A DNA stretch of 64,000 nucleotides from Furfurilactobacillus curtus (GTDB taxonomy: Bacteria > Bacillota > Bacilli > Lactobacillales > Lactobacillaceae): assembly GCF_045862785.1 (NCBI RefSeq), contig NZ_BQXO01000002.1, positions 124,001-188,000 of the forward strand, read 5' to 3'. The notes below the pieces were generated by a model. It saw nothing but the letters and a program-made list of their open reading frames with translations. It was not told the origin of the DNA and did no database searches. This document shows positions 45,276 to 54,484 of this stretch, in pieces (position 1 is the first letter of the stretch; every line of letters starts with the position of its first letter). The position numbers and the translations under genes are program-made.

Positions 45276-46927
45276 ATGAAAAGGCAGTCATTTAAGACAC
45301 GTATGCTTTTGATAGTAACCAGCCTCGGTTTATTGACGATTGTGTTAGCCGCCTGTGGTCAAAAGAAGACTAGCGCTAGTGATCAGCAAACCTTGCGATT
45401 GTCGGCACAGGCACCATTAGACACGATTGATTTAGCGAAGGCGACAGGTTACGGTCAAACTGGAAATATTTACGAAAGTTTCTATCGATTAGGCAAACAA
45501 GGGAAACTCACACCAGGATTAGCAAAATCGGTTCAAGTAAGTTCGGATGGTAAAACGTACACATTTCACCTGCGTCCTGGTTTGAAGTGGAGTAATGGGG
45601 ATGCTTTAATAGCAAAAGATTTCGTTTATTCATGGCGGCGAACCTTAACACCGGCGACAAAATCACAATATGCTTATTTGTTTAATGGGATAAAAAATGC
45701 TACTGCCGTTAATCAAGGGCGCCTCTCACCAAAAAGCTGGGCATTAGCGCGCCAAATTCTCGAACCGTGGTTGTGCAACTTGACCGACCGATCGCATATT
45801 TCAAATTGTTGATGGCATATCCGCTATTTGCGCCGCAGAATCAACGGGTTATTGATAAATATGGTAAAAAGTACGCGACCAAGGCACAGTACATGGTTTA
45901 TAGCGGGCCATTTAAACTGGTTAACTGGAACGGTACTGGTAATCACTGGCAGTTTGTTAAAAACGATCAATACTGGGATAAAAAAGTTGTTAAGCTACAT
46001 AAGATTACCTATCAGGTGCTGGGCAATCCGACCACTGGTGTTGAAATTTTTCAACAAAAGAAGCTGAGTTTAACGTTGTTGTCGAATCAACAGGTCAAGA
46101 ATTATCAGAACAGTTCATTATTCAAAGAGTACCCATACTCCTTAATCAACTATTTGAAGTGGAATTTTCATGACCCGGATGAAACTAATAATAAAGTCAC
46201 GAATAATCAAAATATTCGTCAAGCTGTTGCGTTAGCCATTAACCGACCACAATTGACGGAGAAGGTCTTAGGTGACGGGTCACGGGTACCAACTGGTTTT
46301 GTCCCGGGAGGATTAGCTCATGATCCGAAAAATGGGCGAGACTTTGCTGATGAACAAGCAGTCCCGGACACAGTGACTTATAATCCGAGCCTGGCTAGAA
46401 GAAAGTTTGCAGCTGGATTGAAAGAAATTGGTGAGAAGCAAGTCCATTTGACCCTCCTCGCTGCTGATGACGATGCATCGAGCACCGTGGTGACCCAATA
46501 CTTAAAGAGTCAGTTAGAAAAAACGTTACCAAACTTCACGCTAAATATCCGATCTATTCCAGGAAAAGCCGCAAACCAACAAGGGCAAAAAGGTGATTTT
46601 GACATAAGTCTATCCAGTTGGGGTGGCGATTTTAATGATCCCATCACCTTCCTCCAAATTCCCCAAAGTAACACGGCTTATAACTATGGTAAATGGTCGG
46701 ATAAAACGTACGACGAGCTCATTAGTCGAGCGGAAGGAGCTGATGCGAATACTCCAGAACGACGTTGGCAAGATTTAGTGAGTGCAAGTCAACGACTCAA
46801 TGAAGTACAGAGTTTTACCCCACTGTATCAAGCCAATTATGCTTATCTTCAGCAAAAGGATGTGCATGGTATCATTCATAATACGGCAGGAACTCAGTGG
46901 AACTACAAGTATACGTACATTAAATAA
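45276..46927 (+). pseudogene. Oligopeptide ABC transporter substrate-binding protein (frameshifted)
   Basis: An OppA-family (SBP_bac_5) lipoprotein: signal peptide with lipobox LAAC (Cys27), an N-terminal lobe to about residue 153 in one frame, and the rest from 45767 in another. The frames join at a run of five As (45732-45736): one extra A would give ...SPKKLGISAPNSRTVVVQLDRP and a continuous protein of 550 residues, the normal length. So one base is missing, either a true mutation or an error. Without correction the product stops at 178 residues. SD GAGGGG precedes the ATG. No permease or ATPase genes are adjacent. It lies behind the Cys leader. Confidence 0.88.
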
Positions 46928-46936
46928 CGAATTAAG

Positions 46937-46987
46937 AGGGAGCATAAGTCGGTAAGCGCTGTCAGCCGATTGGGGTCCCTTTTTTTG
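46937..46987 (+). terminator. Terminator of the oligopeptide-binding gene; member of a hairpin repeat
   Basis: AGGGA and TCCCT close a branched hairpin followed by eight Ts. Its left arm (46937-46959) contains CATAAGTCGGTAAGCG, related to the arms at 55903-55925 and 63691-63713. Confidence 0.75.
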
Positions 46988-47197
46988 ACATTTAAGGTTG
47001 GAATTGAGGGGATCTGTTTACTTTTGTTCGGTCTGAAAACCCTTTAATAACAACGCGTGACGGAATTTTACAACTTGTTCCTTAGAACCATTTCAGATTA
47101 GTCAGAAGACTGGCTTTTTAGTGGATGAATGTGCTAACGTATAGCTATTACAGTAGTACTCAGTAAATTGTACTCAAGTAAATATGGAGGCACGAAA

Positions 47198-47683
47198 ATG
47201 GCATCGAATCCAGAAGTCAAGCCACGCTTAATTGATGAACAACTCTGCGTGGCAGTTTATAACGCAAATAAATTATTCAACCACTTTTATATTGAAACGT
47301 TAAAACCGTATAATTTAACCTTTCCCCAGTACATCGCGCTCTGCGCTTTGTGGGAACATGATAAGCTCACGGTGAATGAAATTGGTTCCCGCTTGAACCT
47401 TGATAGTGGTACTTTAACGCCACTATTACGGCGGTTGGAACAAAACGGTTGGGTAAAACGGACCCGTTCAAAGATTGACGAACGGCAAGTGATCGTCCGC
47501 CTAACACCAATGGCTAAATCAAAGCGTGATGAAGTTTATTCACAAGTTACTGATTGTCAGAGTTTGCTGGGGTTTGATGATCAAACCTATGTTAGCTCTC
47601 GTACGGCAATGTTTGACTTAGCGGATCGCTTGAAGTCAATTGATCCTAAAGATTTAGCAGCAGAGAACGAGACTAAAGACTAA
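47198..47683 (+). CDS. MarR-family regulator, OhrR-like
   Basis: A 161-residue MarR protein. DEQLCVAVYNANKLFNHFY near 13-31 matches the OhrR N-terminal helix with the peroxide-sensing Cys (Cys17). The winged HTH reads LTVNEIGSRLNLDSGTLTPLLRRLEQNG with the wing DERQVIVRLT. ATG 47198 has SD GGAGG. OhrR represses the organic hydroperoxide resistance gene ohr, but no ohr is adjacent. A partial AATTGTA half-site in the upstream repeat fits an OhrR operator weakly. Confidence 0.85.
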   Translation: MASNPEVKPRLIDEQLCVAVYNANKLFNHFYIETLKPYNLTFPQYIALCALWEHDKLTVNEIGSRLNLDSGTLTPLLRRLEQNGWVKRTRSKIDERQVIVRLTPMAKSKRDEVYSQVTDCQSLLGFDDQTYVSSRTAMFDLADRLKSIDPKDLAAENETKD

Positions 47684-47743
47684 CTCGCTTGTGCCGAGGC
47701 TGCATTGGTTCACAGCATCACCACCGGAAGTTTTGTTTGAGCG

Positions 47744-47759
47744 TGTTTCACGTGAAACA
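47744..47759. other. Perfect parS site
   Basis: TGTTTCACGTGAAACA is identical to the 16-bp parS consensus and lies in the gap between two same-direction genes. It is the best of five sites in the window. Confidence 0.85.
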
Positions 47760-47853
47760 CTTACAAGATGATGAATGTTATAAGGACTATTTCAACGTTA
47801 ATAAAACGCCATGTGTTACATTTGCCTCATCAAGAGTGTGAGGAGATGGCAAC

Positions 47854-48495
47854 ATGGCGTTTTTATTTGATTGGTCAAAGATGGAAACCGAAGAATATAC
47901 TCACGATGTCACCCAAGGCTCAGTCGTTCAATTGGGCGAACGAAATTATATTATGTTATCAGGAACTGGTGATGAGCATAGTGAAACGTTCATGACGCAA
48001 GCTAAAGCGATGTTAGCACTAGGTCAGTACTTAACAGAGGCACCACAACATCACATCGAAATTAATGATTTCCGTAACTATGTTCATTATCCGCTAAATG
48101 TTAGCTGGGTAGGCAACATTGGCGAACCTCATAGAGACTATCAGATGTTGATGAAGCACCCCAACTTCATGCCGGCAACGGCTGTTGAACAGGCTATTGG
48201 TCAATTAGCCCAAAGTGATCCAGTGGTGGGACAGATTAAATATGGTCGGTTTGAGGAAGGTCTCGAGGCACAAATTGGTCATGTTGGTCTGACTGACGCA
48301 GCCACCGTGCAACAATTAAAGGCTTTTGTTGCGGAGAGTCCATTTGCAATCGATAATACAGAAGGTGCCCATCGAGAACTCTATTTAAATGATATCAGCA
48401 CCTTGCCAAATACGCAGTGGCAAACGATTTTACGTCAACGAGTGACGCCGGTCGACCAACGGGCTGCGGAACAGTTCCCAATTGCAATGAATTAG
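47854..48495 (+). CDS. GyrI-like small-molecule-binding domain protein
   Basis: A 213-residue soluble protein starting MAFLFDWSKMETEEY, with the pattern of the GyrI-like (SOUL/SHV-type) ligand-binding fold, typified by the core VVQLGERNYIMLSGTG and a C-terminal GAHRELYLNDIS. No HTH is present, so it is not a regulator by itself. SD GAGGAG precedes the ATG. Relatives are uncharacterised or bind hydrophobic drugs. It ends in a strong terminator shared with gpx. Confidence 0.75.
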   Translation: MAFLFDWSKMETEEYTHDVTQGSVVQLGERNYIMLSGTGDEHSETFMTQAKAMLALGQYLTEAPQHHIEINDFRNYVHYPLNVSWVGNIGEPHRDYQMLMKHPNFMPATAVEQAIGQLAQSDPVVGQIKYGRFEEGLEAQIGHVGLTDAATVQQLKAFVAESPFAIDNTEGAHRELYLNDISTLPNTQWQTILRQRVTPVDQRAAEQFPIAMN

Positions 48496-48511
48496 TCTTC
48501 ATGACTAGTCG

Positions 48512-48554
48512 ACAAATAAAGCGATTTCCTCAAAGAGGGAATCGCTTTATTTGT
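48512..48554. terminator. Bidirectional terminator, GyrI-like gene / gpx
   Basis: Arms of 19 bases (48512-48530 and 48536-48554) with one G-T pair. The right arm overlaps the gpx stop codon. Confidence 0.88.
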
Positions 48555-49023
48555 TGGTTTCTAATGCGTTGATAATACTGTCTTCGATATTTTCTGGTGT
48601 CGTGGTCGGAGCAAAGCGTTTAATGAGGTGACCATCTCGACCAATTAGAAATTTTGTGTAGTTCCATTTGATTCGACCATGACCAGAAGCCTGCTTTAAA
48701 TAAACGAATAAAGGATCAGTTTGCTCACCATTGACTTGGATCTTTTGGGTCATTGGAAACGTGACCCCATAGTGTACTTGGCAAAAATCGTTGATGTCAG
48801 AATCGTTCGCTAGCTCTTGATGAAATTGATTTGAAGGGAGACCGAGTACGACTAATCCCTGGTCTTGATAATTTTGGTATAGCTTTTCCAAACCTTTTAG
48901 TTGCGGAGCTAGCCCACATTTGCTTGCTGTATTCACGATTAAAACGACATTGCCACGATAGGCTGAAAGTTTAAGTGGTTGGCCACTTAATTCGGTTTCT
49001 TTAAAATCATAAATTGTCGTCAT
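48547..49023 (-). CDS. Glutathione peroxidase-family (thiol peroxidase) protein
   Basis: A 158-residue Cys-type GPx reducing hydroperoxides with thioredoxin or another thiol donor. Peroxidatic Cys is in NTASKCGLAPQ; the family's catalytic Gln and Trp/Asn lie in PSNQF and KWNYTKFLI; a probable resolving Cys is in NDFCQVHYGVTFP. The usual PCNQF reads PSNQF here. ATG 49023 is better spaced from AGGAGG than ATG 49026. It lies 91 bases downstream of the MarR gene, probably co-transcribed. Confidence 0.92.
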   Translation of the reverse strand: MTTIYDFKETELSGQPLKLSAYRGNVVLIVNTASKCGLAPQLKGLEKLYQNYQDQGLVVLGLPSNQFHQELANDSDINDFCQVHYGVTFPMTQKIQVNGEQTDPLFVYLKQASGHGRIKWNYTKFLIGRDGHLIKRFAPTTTPENIEDSIINALETNK

Positions 49024-49114
49024 CATGAACCTCCTGTAATGCTTAGTACCCCCATTATGGGGAATTAATCGGTAAGATGCGAACATTTAGATTGTGACTC
49101 GACGACGAAAGCAA

Positions 49115-49624
49115 TTAAGCTCTTTCGCTGGATAGATTGACGTTAGCCATCGCTGATAGGACCTCAACCGCTATCTGAAGTTGATCTTCACCAAATTGAG
49201 CCAAAACAGTCTGGTAACGTTGTCGTTCTGCTTCATGCATTCGTGTATGCAGCGGTGCAATCAAGTGACCACGCGCCGTGATCCTGATTGAAACGGCTTT
49301 TTGGTTATCGGCCGGATGAAATCGGTCAATTAGCCCTGCCGCCTCTAGACGTTTGATGTATCTAGATAGTAGACCCTGAGAAAAATCAATCTGGGTGACT
49401 AAGACCTGATAGGCCAGTGTTTGATCAGGGGCCTGGTCAATATAACCCAGCAGTTGCATTTCTGAATGATTGAGGTGCAAATGTTCAAGCTCCGTAATTG
49501 TCGCCGTTGGTAATTGGTCTTTAAATTCATTCATGGCAGTTTGCCAGAAATGTTCTTTGAACTGATCTTGTGTTTGATTCAAAATATGAATCGATTGGCG
49601 TAATTGTTGAAAATAATCTGTCAT
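49115..49624 (-). CDS. MarR-family transcriptional regulator
   Basis: A 169-residue MarR protein with a central winged HTH (TLAYQVLVTQIDFSQGLLSRYIKRLEAAG; wing NQKAVSIRITARG). No sensing Cys is present. SD AAGGAG is 9 bases before ATG. It precedes gpx on the same strand. A perfect 20-bp palindrome 58 bases upstream is the likely operator for autoregulation and possibly for the divergent FMN-binding protein gene. Confidence 0.88.
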   Translation of the reverse strand: MTDYFQQLRQSIHILNQTQDQFKEHFWQTAMNEFKDQLPTATITELEHLHLNHSEMQLLGYIDQAPDQTLAYQVLVTQIDFSQGLLSRYIKRLEAAGLIDRFHPADNQKAVSIRITARGHLIAPLHTRMHEAERQRYQTVLAQFGEDQLQIAVEVLSAMANVNLSSERA

Positions 49625-49681
49625 GCGTAAAATCTCCTTAATGGAACAAGGTAGCTTGGTGGGTTATGGGACATTTTAATA

Positions 49682-49701
49682 ATAAATTACTAGTAATTTA
49701 T
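49682..49701. promoter_or_regulatory. Perfect 20-bp palindrome, probable MarR operator
   Basis: ATAAATTACTAGTAATTTAT equals its own reverse complement. It lies between the MarR gene and the divergent FMN-binding protein gene, typical size and AT content for a MarR site. Confidence 0.7.
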
Positions 49702-49766
49702 ATGCAACTAAGCTGTCAAGCTGGTGGCATGGTGCAACTATGATGCGCAGTCGCTGACTTCATTTT

Positions 49767-49780
49767 AGTAAGCGCTTACA
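49767..49780. promoter_or_regulatory. cre-like site before the FMN-binding protein
   Basis: AGTAAGCGCTTACA matches the cre consensus at 13 of 14 positions, about 85 bases before the start codon. A possible promoter (TTGTGA 49802-49807, TATTAA 49824-49829) lies downstream of it. Confidence 0.5.
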
Positions 49781-49865
49781 AAAAGACTAGGAAAAACAAA
49801 TTTGTGATGATAAAATGAACTCGTATTAAATTTGAAATTGTTTTCACAAATGGGGGGATTTCATT

Positions 49866-50891
49866 ATGGCAAAGCTAGGTATGAAAGTGGCAACTTTAGC
49901 AGCGGCGGTAACAATGGGTAGTTCTCTGTTTTTGATTCCAACGACGGGAGCTAATGCGGACGATAGCGAGCAGGTTGTCTTAAAACAACTTGACGGATCG
50001 CCACATAACAATGAATCATTTGCTGTGACGACGGTGGCTATGAAAGGCAATAAAATTTTAGCCGCCAAAATTGATGAATTTCAGTTTGTGAAGAAAGGTA
50101 GTAAAGGTTTTACCGGTGTGCCGAATAGTAATAGCGACTTCGGCAAGGATTATAAGAGTGGGCAAATGTTAATTTCAAAGAATGCTAACGATGCGGCCTA
50201 TTCTGATCTGATGAAGAAGAACGCTAAAGCGACCAAGTCTCGCGCTGATTCAATGACAGCCATTGAAAATTATGTTAAAGGCAAAACGGCTAGTCAGTTG
50301 CTAAGTGCTACCAAGAAAAATAAAGCCATGCAAAAGAAAGTAATCTCAGGGGCCACACTGGCCAGCACGAATGGCTATGTTAAAGCAATTGCTAATGCGG
50401 CCAAGAAGGGGTACACCACTAAAGGGACCACGGTAGATGATGATAATGTTGTTTTGAAGCAAATGGACACGGCGCCGCATGGAAAACAGGCATTTGCTGT
50501 CACTACTGTGGCGATGAGTGGCGACAAGATTGCCGCAACGAGCATTGACGAATTCCAATTCGTTAAAAAGGGCAGCAAAGACTTTACTGGTGTACCGAAT
50601 AGTAACGCGAAGTTTGGTAAAGAAGGTTACAAGAGTGGTCAGATGCTTATTTCCAAGCAAGCCAATGATAAGGGCTACTCGGCACTGATGAAGAAAGAAG
50701 CTAAATCAACGCAATCACGGATGAAGTCAATTAAGGCGATCGATCAATTTGCTGCGGGTAAAACAGCGAGTGATTTAACCAACACGGTCAACGACAGCAA
50801 AGGTAAAAAAACGGATGTTGTGTCTGGAGCAACCCTAGTTGACACCAACAATTACCTTACCTCGATCGTCCAAACAGCCAACCAGCAATAG
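49866..50891 (+). CDS. Secreted tandem FMN-binding-domain protein (PplA-like)
   Basis: A 341-residue exported protein. The signal peptide has a basic start, a hydrophobic core and a probable ANA|DD cleavage near residue 32; there is no lipobox. Two very similar repeats follow (about 37-190 and 197-341), sharing IDEFQFVKKGSK, FTGVPNSN, YKSGQMLISK and a final SGATL motif. SGAT is where ApbE attaches FMN in related domains (consensus D-x-x-[ST]-G-A-T-x-[ST]). Repeat 2 keeps the Asp (DVVSGATL); repeat 1 does not; neither has Ser/Thr at the last position. Repeats rich in Lys. ApbE and a fumarate reductase-type protein are encoded within 7 kb. It resembles Listeria PplA in architecture. Confidence 0.8.
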   Translation: MAKLGMKVATLAAAVTMGSSLFLIPTTGANADDSEQVVLKQLDGSPHNNESFAVTTVAMKGNKILAAKIDEFQFVKKGSKGFTGVPNSNSDFGKDYKSGQMLISKNANDAAYSDLMKKNAKATKSRADSMTAIENYVKGKTASQLLSATKKNKAMQKKVISGATLASTNGYVKAIANAAKKGYTTKGTTVDDDNVVLKQMDTAPHGKQAFAVTTVAMSGDKIAATSIDEFQFVKKGSKDFTGVPNSNAKFGKEGYKSGQMLISKQANDKGYSALMKKEAKSTQSRMKSIKAIDQFAAGKTASDLTNTVNDSKGKKTDVVSGATLVDTNNYLTSIVQTANQQ

Positions 50892-50981
50892 TTAACGCGG
50901 TCTGCTAAAAATTAAATTTTCACTAGCGAAGGCTCGCAAAATTATGGTACATTTAAACCCTAATAAGCGTGCGTATAATGG

Positions 50982-51022
50982 TTCAGCACAAGGATTTCTC
51001 TCTCCTTGTGCTGAATTTTTTT
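50982..51022 (+). terminator. Strong hairpin between the FMN protein and the DUF2798-like gene
   Basis: TTCAGCACAAGG and CCTTGTGCTGAA pair perfectly and are followed by seven Ts. A TATAAT at 50974-50979 sits directly before it; if it is a promoter, the hairpin would be at the very start of the next transcript and act as attenuator. Confidence 0.85.
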
Positions 51023-51052
51023 GCTTAAAATTTAAAGAATGAGGTCTGTATT

Positions 51053-51544
51053 TTGGAATTTCAACAACGGTTACCACACAGTTTTAAAGAAACAGTCTTA
51101 TTTATGTTAGTGATTTCAGTTCTATCGGTAAATATCATCGCACCACTCATCACCGGACTAGAGATTGGATTTTCAATGAGCCATTGGTTGGGAGTCCTCC
51201 AACAAATTCCACTATTGTGGCTATTTGTCATTGCCTTAGTCTTCTTAACAGATAAACCGAGTGGGCAGCTGGCAAATTTGATTTTGGAACCTGGCACATC
51301 ATTTAAGGCGACGATGCTAATTCGGGCTATGTGCCAAGTATTCTTGATGTCACTAGTCCTAACCGTTCTCGGTACATGGATTGGAACACGACAGATCACG
51401 ATGGCCCCGATTAATCACTTCTTTCAAATCTGGCCGCGTAATTTCACAATTGCATTTATTGTCGAAGGCTTTATTGCGCAACCCATAGCTAGAAGCGTAA
51501 TGGCATTCTATCACCGCCAAAGCGACGCGACTGATGAAGCTTAA
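51053..51544 (+). CDS. DUF2798-like membrane protein (two repeats)
   Basis: A 163-residue membrane protein with four helices in two halves, each starting SFKxTxL... and ending in an aromatic-rich segment (near 11-75 and 83-152). This is the DUF2798 pattern in tandem. The start is TTG 51053 with SD GAGGT. Function unknown. It lies just behind the hairpin at 50982. Nothing links it surely to the FMN protein. Confidence 0.7.
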   Translation: MEFQQRLPHSFKETVLFMLVISVLSVNIIAPLITGLEIGFSMSHWLGVLQQIPLLWLFVIALVFLTDKPSGQLANLILEPGTSFKATMLIRAMCQVFLMSLVLTVLGTWIGTRQITMAPINHFFQIWPRNFTIAFIVEGFIAQPIARSVMAFYHRQSDATDEA

Positions 51545-51697
51545 TGAAGCTGAGGTTAACCATGCTTCGCTCTCGGCCATGCTGGTGACGTAAAGCCAAA
51601 AGTATGATAGGCTAAGACGACAAGTGAACATCAGTTAGAAAACCAACCGTGCAGTGGTTTAGGCGCGGCTGGTTTTTAGTAAAGAGACGAGGTAGTT

Positions 51698-53320
51698 ATG
51701 TTAACAGTTAACGACGTCAGTATGCAGTTTGGTACCCATAAACTCTATAGTGATATTAATTTAAAATTCACCCCTGGCAATTGTTATGGTGTGATTGGGG
51801 CAAACGGTGCCGGAAAATCCACCTTCCTAAAGATAATTGAAGGTGAGCTCAAGCCAACAACCGGGACCGTCAGCCTTGGGCCTAATGAACGAATGAGCAG
51901 TTTAAACCAAAACCATTTTGCATTTGAGGATGAAACGGTGATGAACACCGTTATTCGTGGTCACCAACGGTTATATGAGATCATGAGCGAAAAAGATGCG
52001 TTGTATGCGAAAGCTGATTTTAGCGATGAGGATGGGATGCAGGCGGCAGAATTAGAAGCAGAGTTTGCTGAATTGGATGGATGGAATGCGGAGGTCGAGG
52101 CTAATCAGTTGCTGCAGGCACTCGGGATTAACGAGGCCATGCATCAACAAAAAATGAGCGAACTGACTGAATCACAGAAGGTTAAGGTGCTCCTAGGCCA
52201 AGCGCTATTCGGTAATCCTGATATTCTATTGTTAGACGAACCAACAAATGGTCTGGATGTTCAGTCGATCGGTTGGTTAGAAAACTTTTTAGCAGACTAT
52301 CAGAATACGGTGATCGTGGTTTCGCATGACCGACACTTTTTAAATCAAGTATGCACACACATGTGTGATGTGGATTTTGGCAAAATTACGTTGTTCGTTG
52401 GAAACTACGATTTTTGGATGGAAAGTAGCGCCTTAGCAACGAAGCTGCGAAATAGCGCCAACCAGAAAAAAGAAGAGCAGATTAAAGAATTACAAGATTT
52501 CATTGCTCGCTTCAGTGCAAATGCTTCGAAGTCTAAACAGGCAACTTCGCGGAAGAAGCAACTTGATAAGATTACACTAGACGATCTCAAACCGTCGTCG
52601 CGAAAATATCCCTTTATCCAATTTACGCCAGACCGGGAGATTGGTAATGATTTGCTTCGAGTGGATGGCGTGTCAAAGACTATCGACGGGGTGAAAGTTC
52701 TCGATCAAATTACGTTTACCCTTCGTCCAAATGAAAAAACGGCGCTACTAAGTCGTTCAGATTTGGCTACGACGACATTGATGCAGATTATTTCCGGGGA
52801 AATATTGCCGGATACGGGGACGGTGACCTGGGGACAGACAACCACAAGGACGTATTTGCCCAAGGACATCAATAGTGAATTTGCAGACAGCCATCTAACA
52901 ATTTTAGATTGGTTGCGTCAATATGCGCCAAAGGGTGAGGATGACAATACCTTTCTTCGCGGTTTCCTAGGCAAAATGTTATTCTCTGGCGAAGATGTAT
53001 TGCGGGAAGTTAATGTCCTGTCTGGTGGCGAAAAGGTTCGGGCAATGCTATCAAAAATGATGTTGAGCCGAGCCAATGTTCTGTTGATGGACGATCCCAC
53101 TAACCATTTAGATTTGGAATCCATTACCGCCTTGAATGACAGTCTCATTGCTTTCAAAGGTGCGGTGGTGTTCACTTCCCATGACCATGAATTTATTTCA
53201 ACAATCGCCGATCATTTAATTGAAGTCAGTGACCGAGGAATTGTTGAGCGCGCCGAAACAAATTATGACGAATTTTTAAATCATGAATTTGTTCAAAAAC
53301 AAGTAAGCGAACTGTATTAG
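51698..53320 (+). CDS. ABC-F family ATPase (YkpA/YbiT-like)
   Basis: A 540-residue soluble protein with two ABC domains joined by a charged linker (about 245-300) and no membrane part; ABC-F proteins act on the ribosome. Domain 1 has Walker A GANGAGKST and Walker B LLLDEPTNGLD but the signature is LTESQ rather than LSGGQ. Domain 2 has the signature LSGGEKVRA and Walker B LLMDDPTNHLD, with Asp for the usual catalytic Glu, and its Walker A is lost (SRSDLATTT). So only one of the two composite ATP sites looks canonical. SD GAGGT precedes ATG. Translation factor rather than antibiotic resistance is more likely. Confidence 0.9.
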   Translation: MLTVNDVSMQFGTHKLYSDINLKFTPGNCYGVIGANGAGKSTFLKIIEGELKPTTGTVSLGPNERMSSLNQNHFAFEDETVMNTVIRGHQRLYEIMSEKDALYAKADFSDEDGMQAAELEAEFAELDGWNAEVEANQLLQALGINEAMHQQKMSELTESQKVKVLLGQALFGNPDILLLDEPTNGLDVQSIGWLENFLADYQNTVIVVSHDRHFLNQVCTHMCDVDFGKITLFVGNYDFWMESSALATKLRNSANQKKEEQIKELQDFIARFSANASKSKQATSRKKQLDKITLDDLKPSSRKYPFIQFTPDREIGNDLLRVDGVSKTIDGVKVLDQITFTLRPNEKTALLSRSDLATTTLMQIISGEILPDTGTVTWGQTTTRTYLPKDINSEFADSHLTILDWLRQYAPKGEDDNTFLRGFLGKMLFSGEDVLREVNVLSGGEKVRAMLSKMMLSRANVLLMDDPTNHLDLESITALNDSLIAFKGAVVFTSHDHEFISTIADHLIEVSDRGIVERAETNYDEFLNHEFVQKQVSELY

Positions 53321-53338
53321 TCATGCAATTAGATGTTT

Positions 53339-53380
53339 TAAAAACCACCGTCGCATTTTTATCGCTGCGGTGGTTTTTTT
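53339..53380. terminator. Terminator of the ABC-F gene
   Basis: AAAACCACCG and CGGTGGTTTT pair across an AT-rich loop, with Ts behind. It also serves the convergent decayed gene. Confidence 0.85.
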
Positions 53381-53700
53381 AGGTACCAATATTCCAGCGA
53401 ACATCGAACTGATCTTCGACAACTCCGAATGAGCCACCGCATTCTTTGATCGTGAAAACAATGATGACGTGGCCGCGCGTTGCGAACTGACTGAATCGTT
53501 CGTTGGCTGCTTCGATAGCATTAAAGCTAAGGCTCATTGAGACAGTTAGTTTGTCCAGGTTGAACTTCTGGTGCGCCTGGAATGACATCCAAGGCTGAGA
53601 TTTTGAAATGTTCATTTACCGGTAAAGCACTGTGAATAACTAGATCTGTGTTTTTGGCATTGGATTGACTATGAAACGCCAAGTAAGGTGAAAAATCCAT
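53379..53700 (-). pseudogene. VOC-superfamily (PhnB-like) protein, decayed
   Basis: From ATG 53700 (SD GAGGA) the frame reads MDFSPYLAFHSQSNAKNTDL and VIHSALPVNEHFKISALD, then stops. The next frame continues KLTVSMSLSFNAIEAANERF and ends CGGSFGVVEDQFDVRWNIGT. Together these match the PhnB/glyoxalase-like family (start FSPYLAF, end GGSFGVxxDQFxVRW), but with one frameshift and about 40 residues missing after LAF. It is not functional. The remaining bases to the usp gene hold only that gene's promoter. Confidence 0.8.
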
Positions 53701-53849
53701 CGTAAAATCGTCCTCACCTTTTATTTAAAATTGCTTCCACTATCGTATATTTAGTTAAAACTAACTCAACGAATGGAAGATTTGGTATCCATTTGGAAAA
53801 TCAAGTATATTGATGGTGGAAACGGATACAAAGATGATTGGAGGAAACG

Positions 53850-54314
53850 ATGATGACTTTTAAACCACAACAAATTTTAGTTCCTTTGGATGGCTCCGAA
53901 AATTCTGAACAAGCATTGGCAGTCGCTGTCGACATCGCCCAGCAATTTGACAGCCGCCTGCACTTAATCCGGGTCTACAATCCGGCATTCGCATCAGCTG
54001 CAGTCGACGTGAGTGAAGCCGTTAAAGGGTTTGATAACAATATGATTATGGAAGGTAAACGTTATCTAGAGGCCAAGGTCGTTCAGTTATCAGAAAAAGG
54101 CGTCAGCAATGTGGAAAATCATTTGGTTCAAGGCAACGTTAAAAAAACGATTGCGATTGATTATCCACAAGCACATCAAATTGATCTGATTGTGATTGGG
54201 GCAACTGGATTAGATACTTTCAGTCAAGCTGTCTTAGGGTCAGTTACTGGGTATGTCGTCAATCGAGCCACGGCAAATGTGATGGTGGTTAAAAAAGAGC
54301 CGACAACCGAGTAA
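53850..54314 (+). CDS. Universal stress protein, UspA family
   Basis: A 154-residue cytoplasmic USP fold. ILVPLDGSENSEQAL at the N-terminus and the ATP-binding GATGLDTFSQAVLGSVTGYVV (G-2x-G-9x-G-S) are intact, so it is of the ATP-binding type. SD GGAGG suits ATG 53850 or 53853. Its role is general stress tolerance; single gene. Confidence 0.93.
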   Translation: MMTFKPQQILVPLDGSENSEQALAVAVDIAQQFDSRLHLIRVYNPAFASAAVDVSEAVKGFDNNMIMEGKRYLEAKVVQLSEKGVSNVENHLVQGNVKKTIAIDYPQAHQIDLIVIGATGLDTFSQAVLGSVTGYVVNRATANVMVVKKEPTTE

Positions 54315-54484
54315 GAGCGTTGTTGAGGTCGTGAGTTATAAATAAAAGTAATTGTTTCACAACCATTTGACTATAGTCGGGGTCACTCAGTATGATGTGG
54401 GGTGTGAACGGCAAGTCACCGTCAATTACAATAAGTGAATTAAAGCACAAAGATGCTGAAGCAAAAGTGAAAAGGGGTAATCTC

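Noticed and set aside
45732..45736. Programmed frameshift in the oligopeptide-binding gene
   Set aside because: Only five As, no stimulatory structure seen, and the family is not known to use frameshifting; mutation or error is simpler.
50974..50979. TATAAT before the hairpin as a firm promoter
   Set aside because: No usable -35 box and the start would fall in the hairpin; mentioned only as a possibility.
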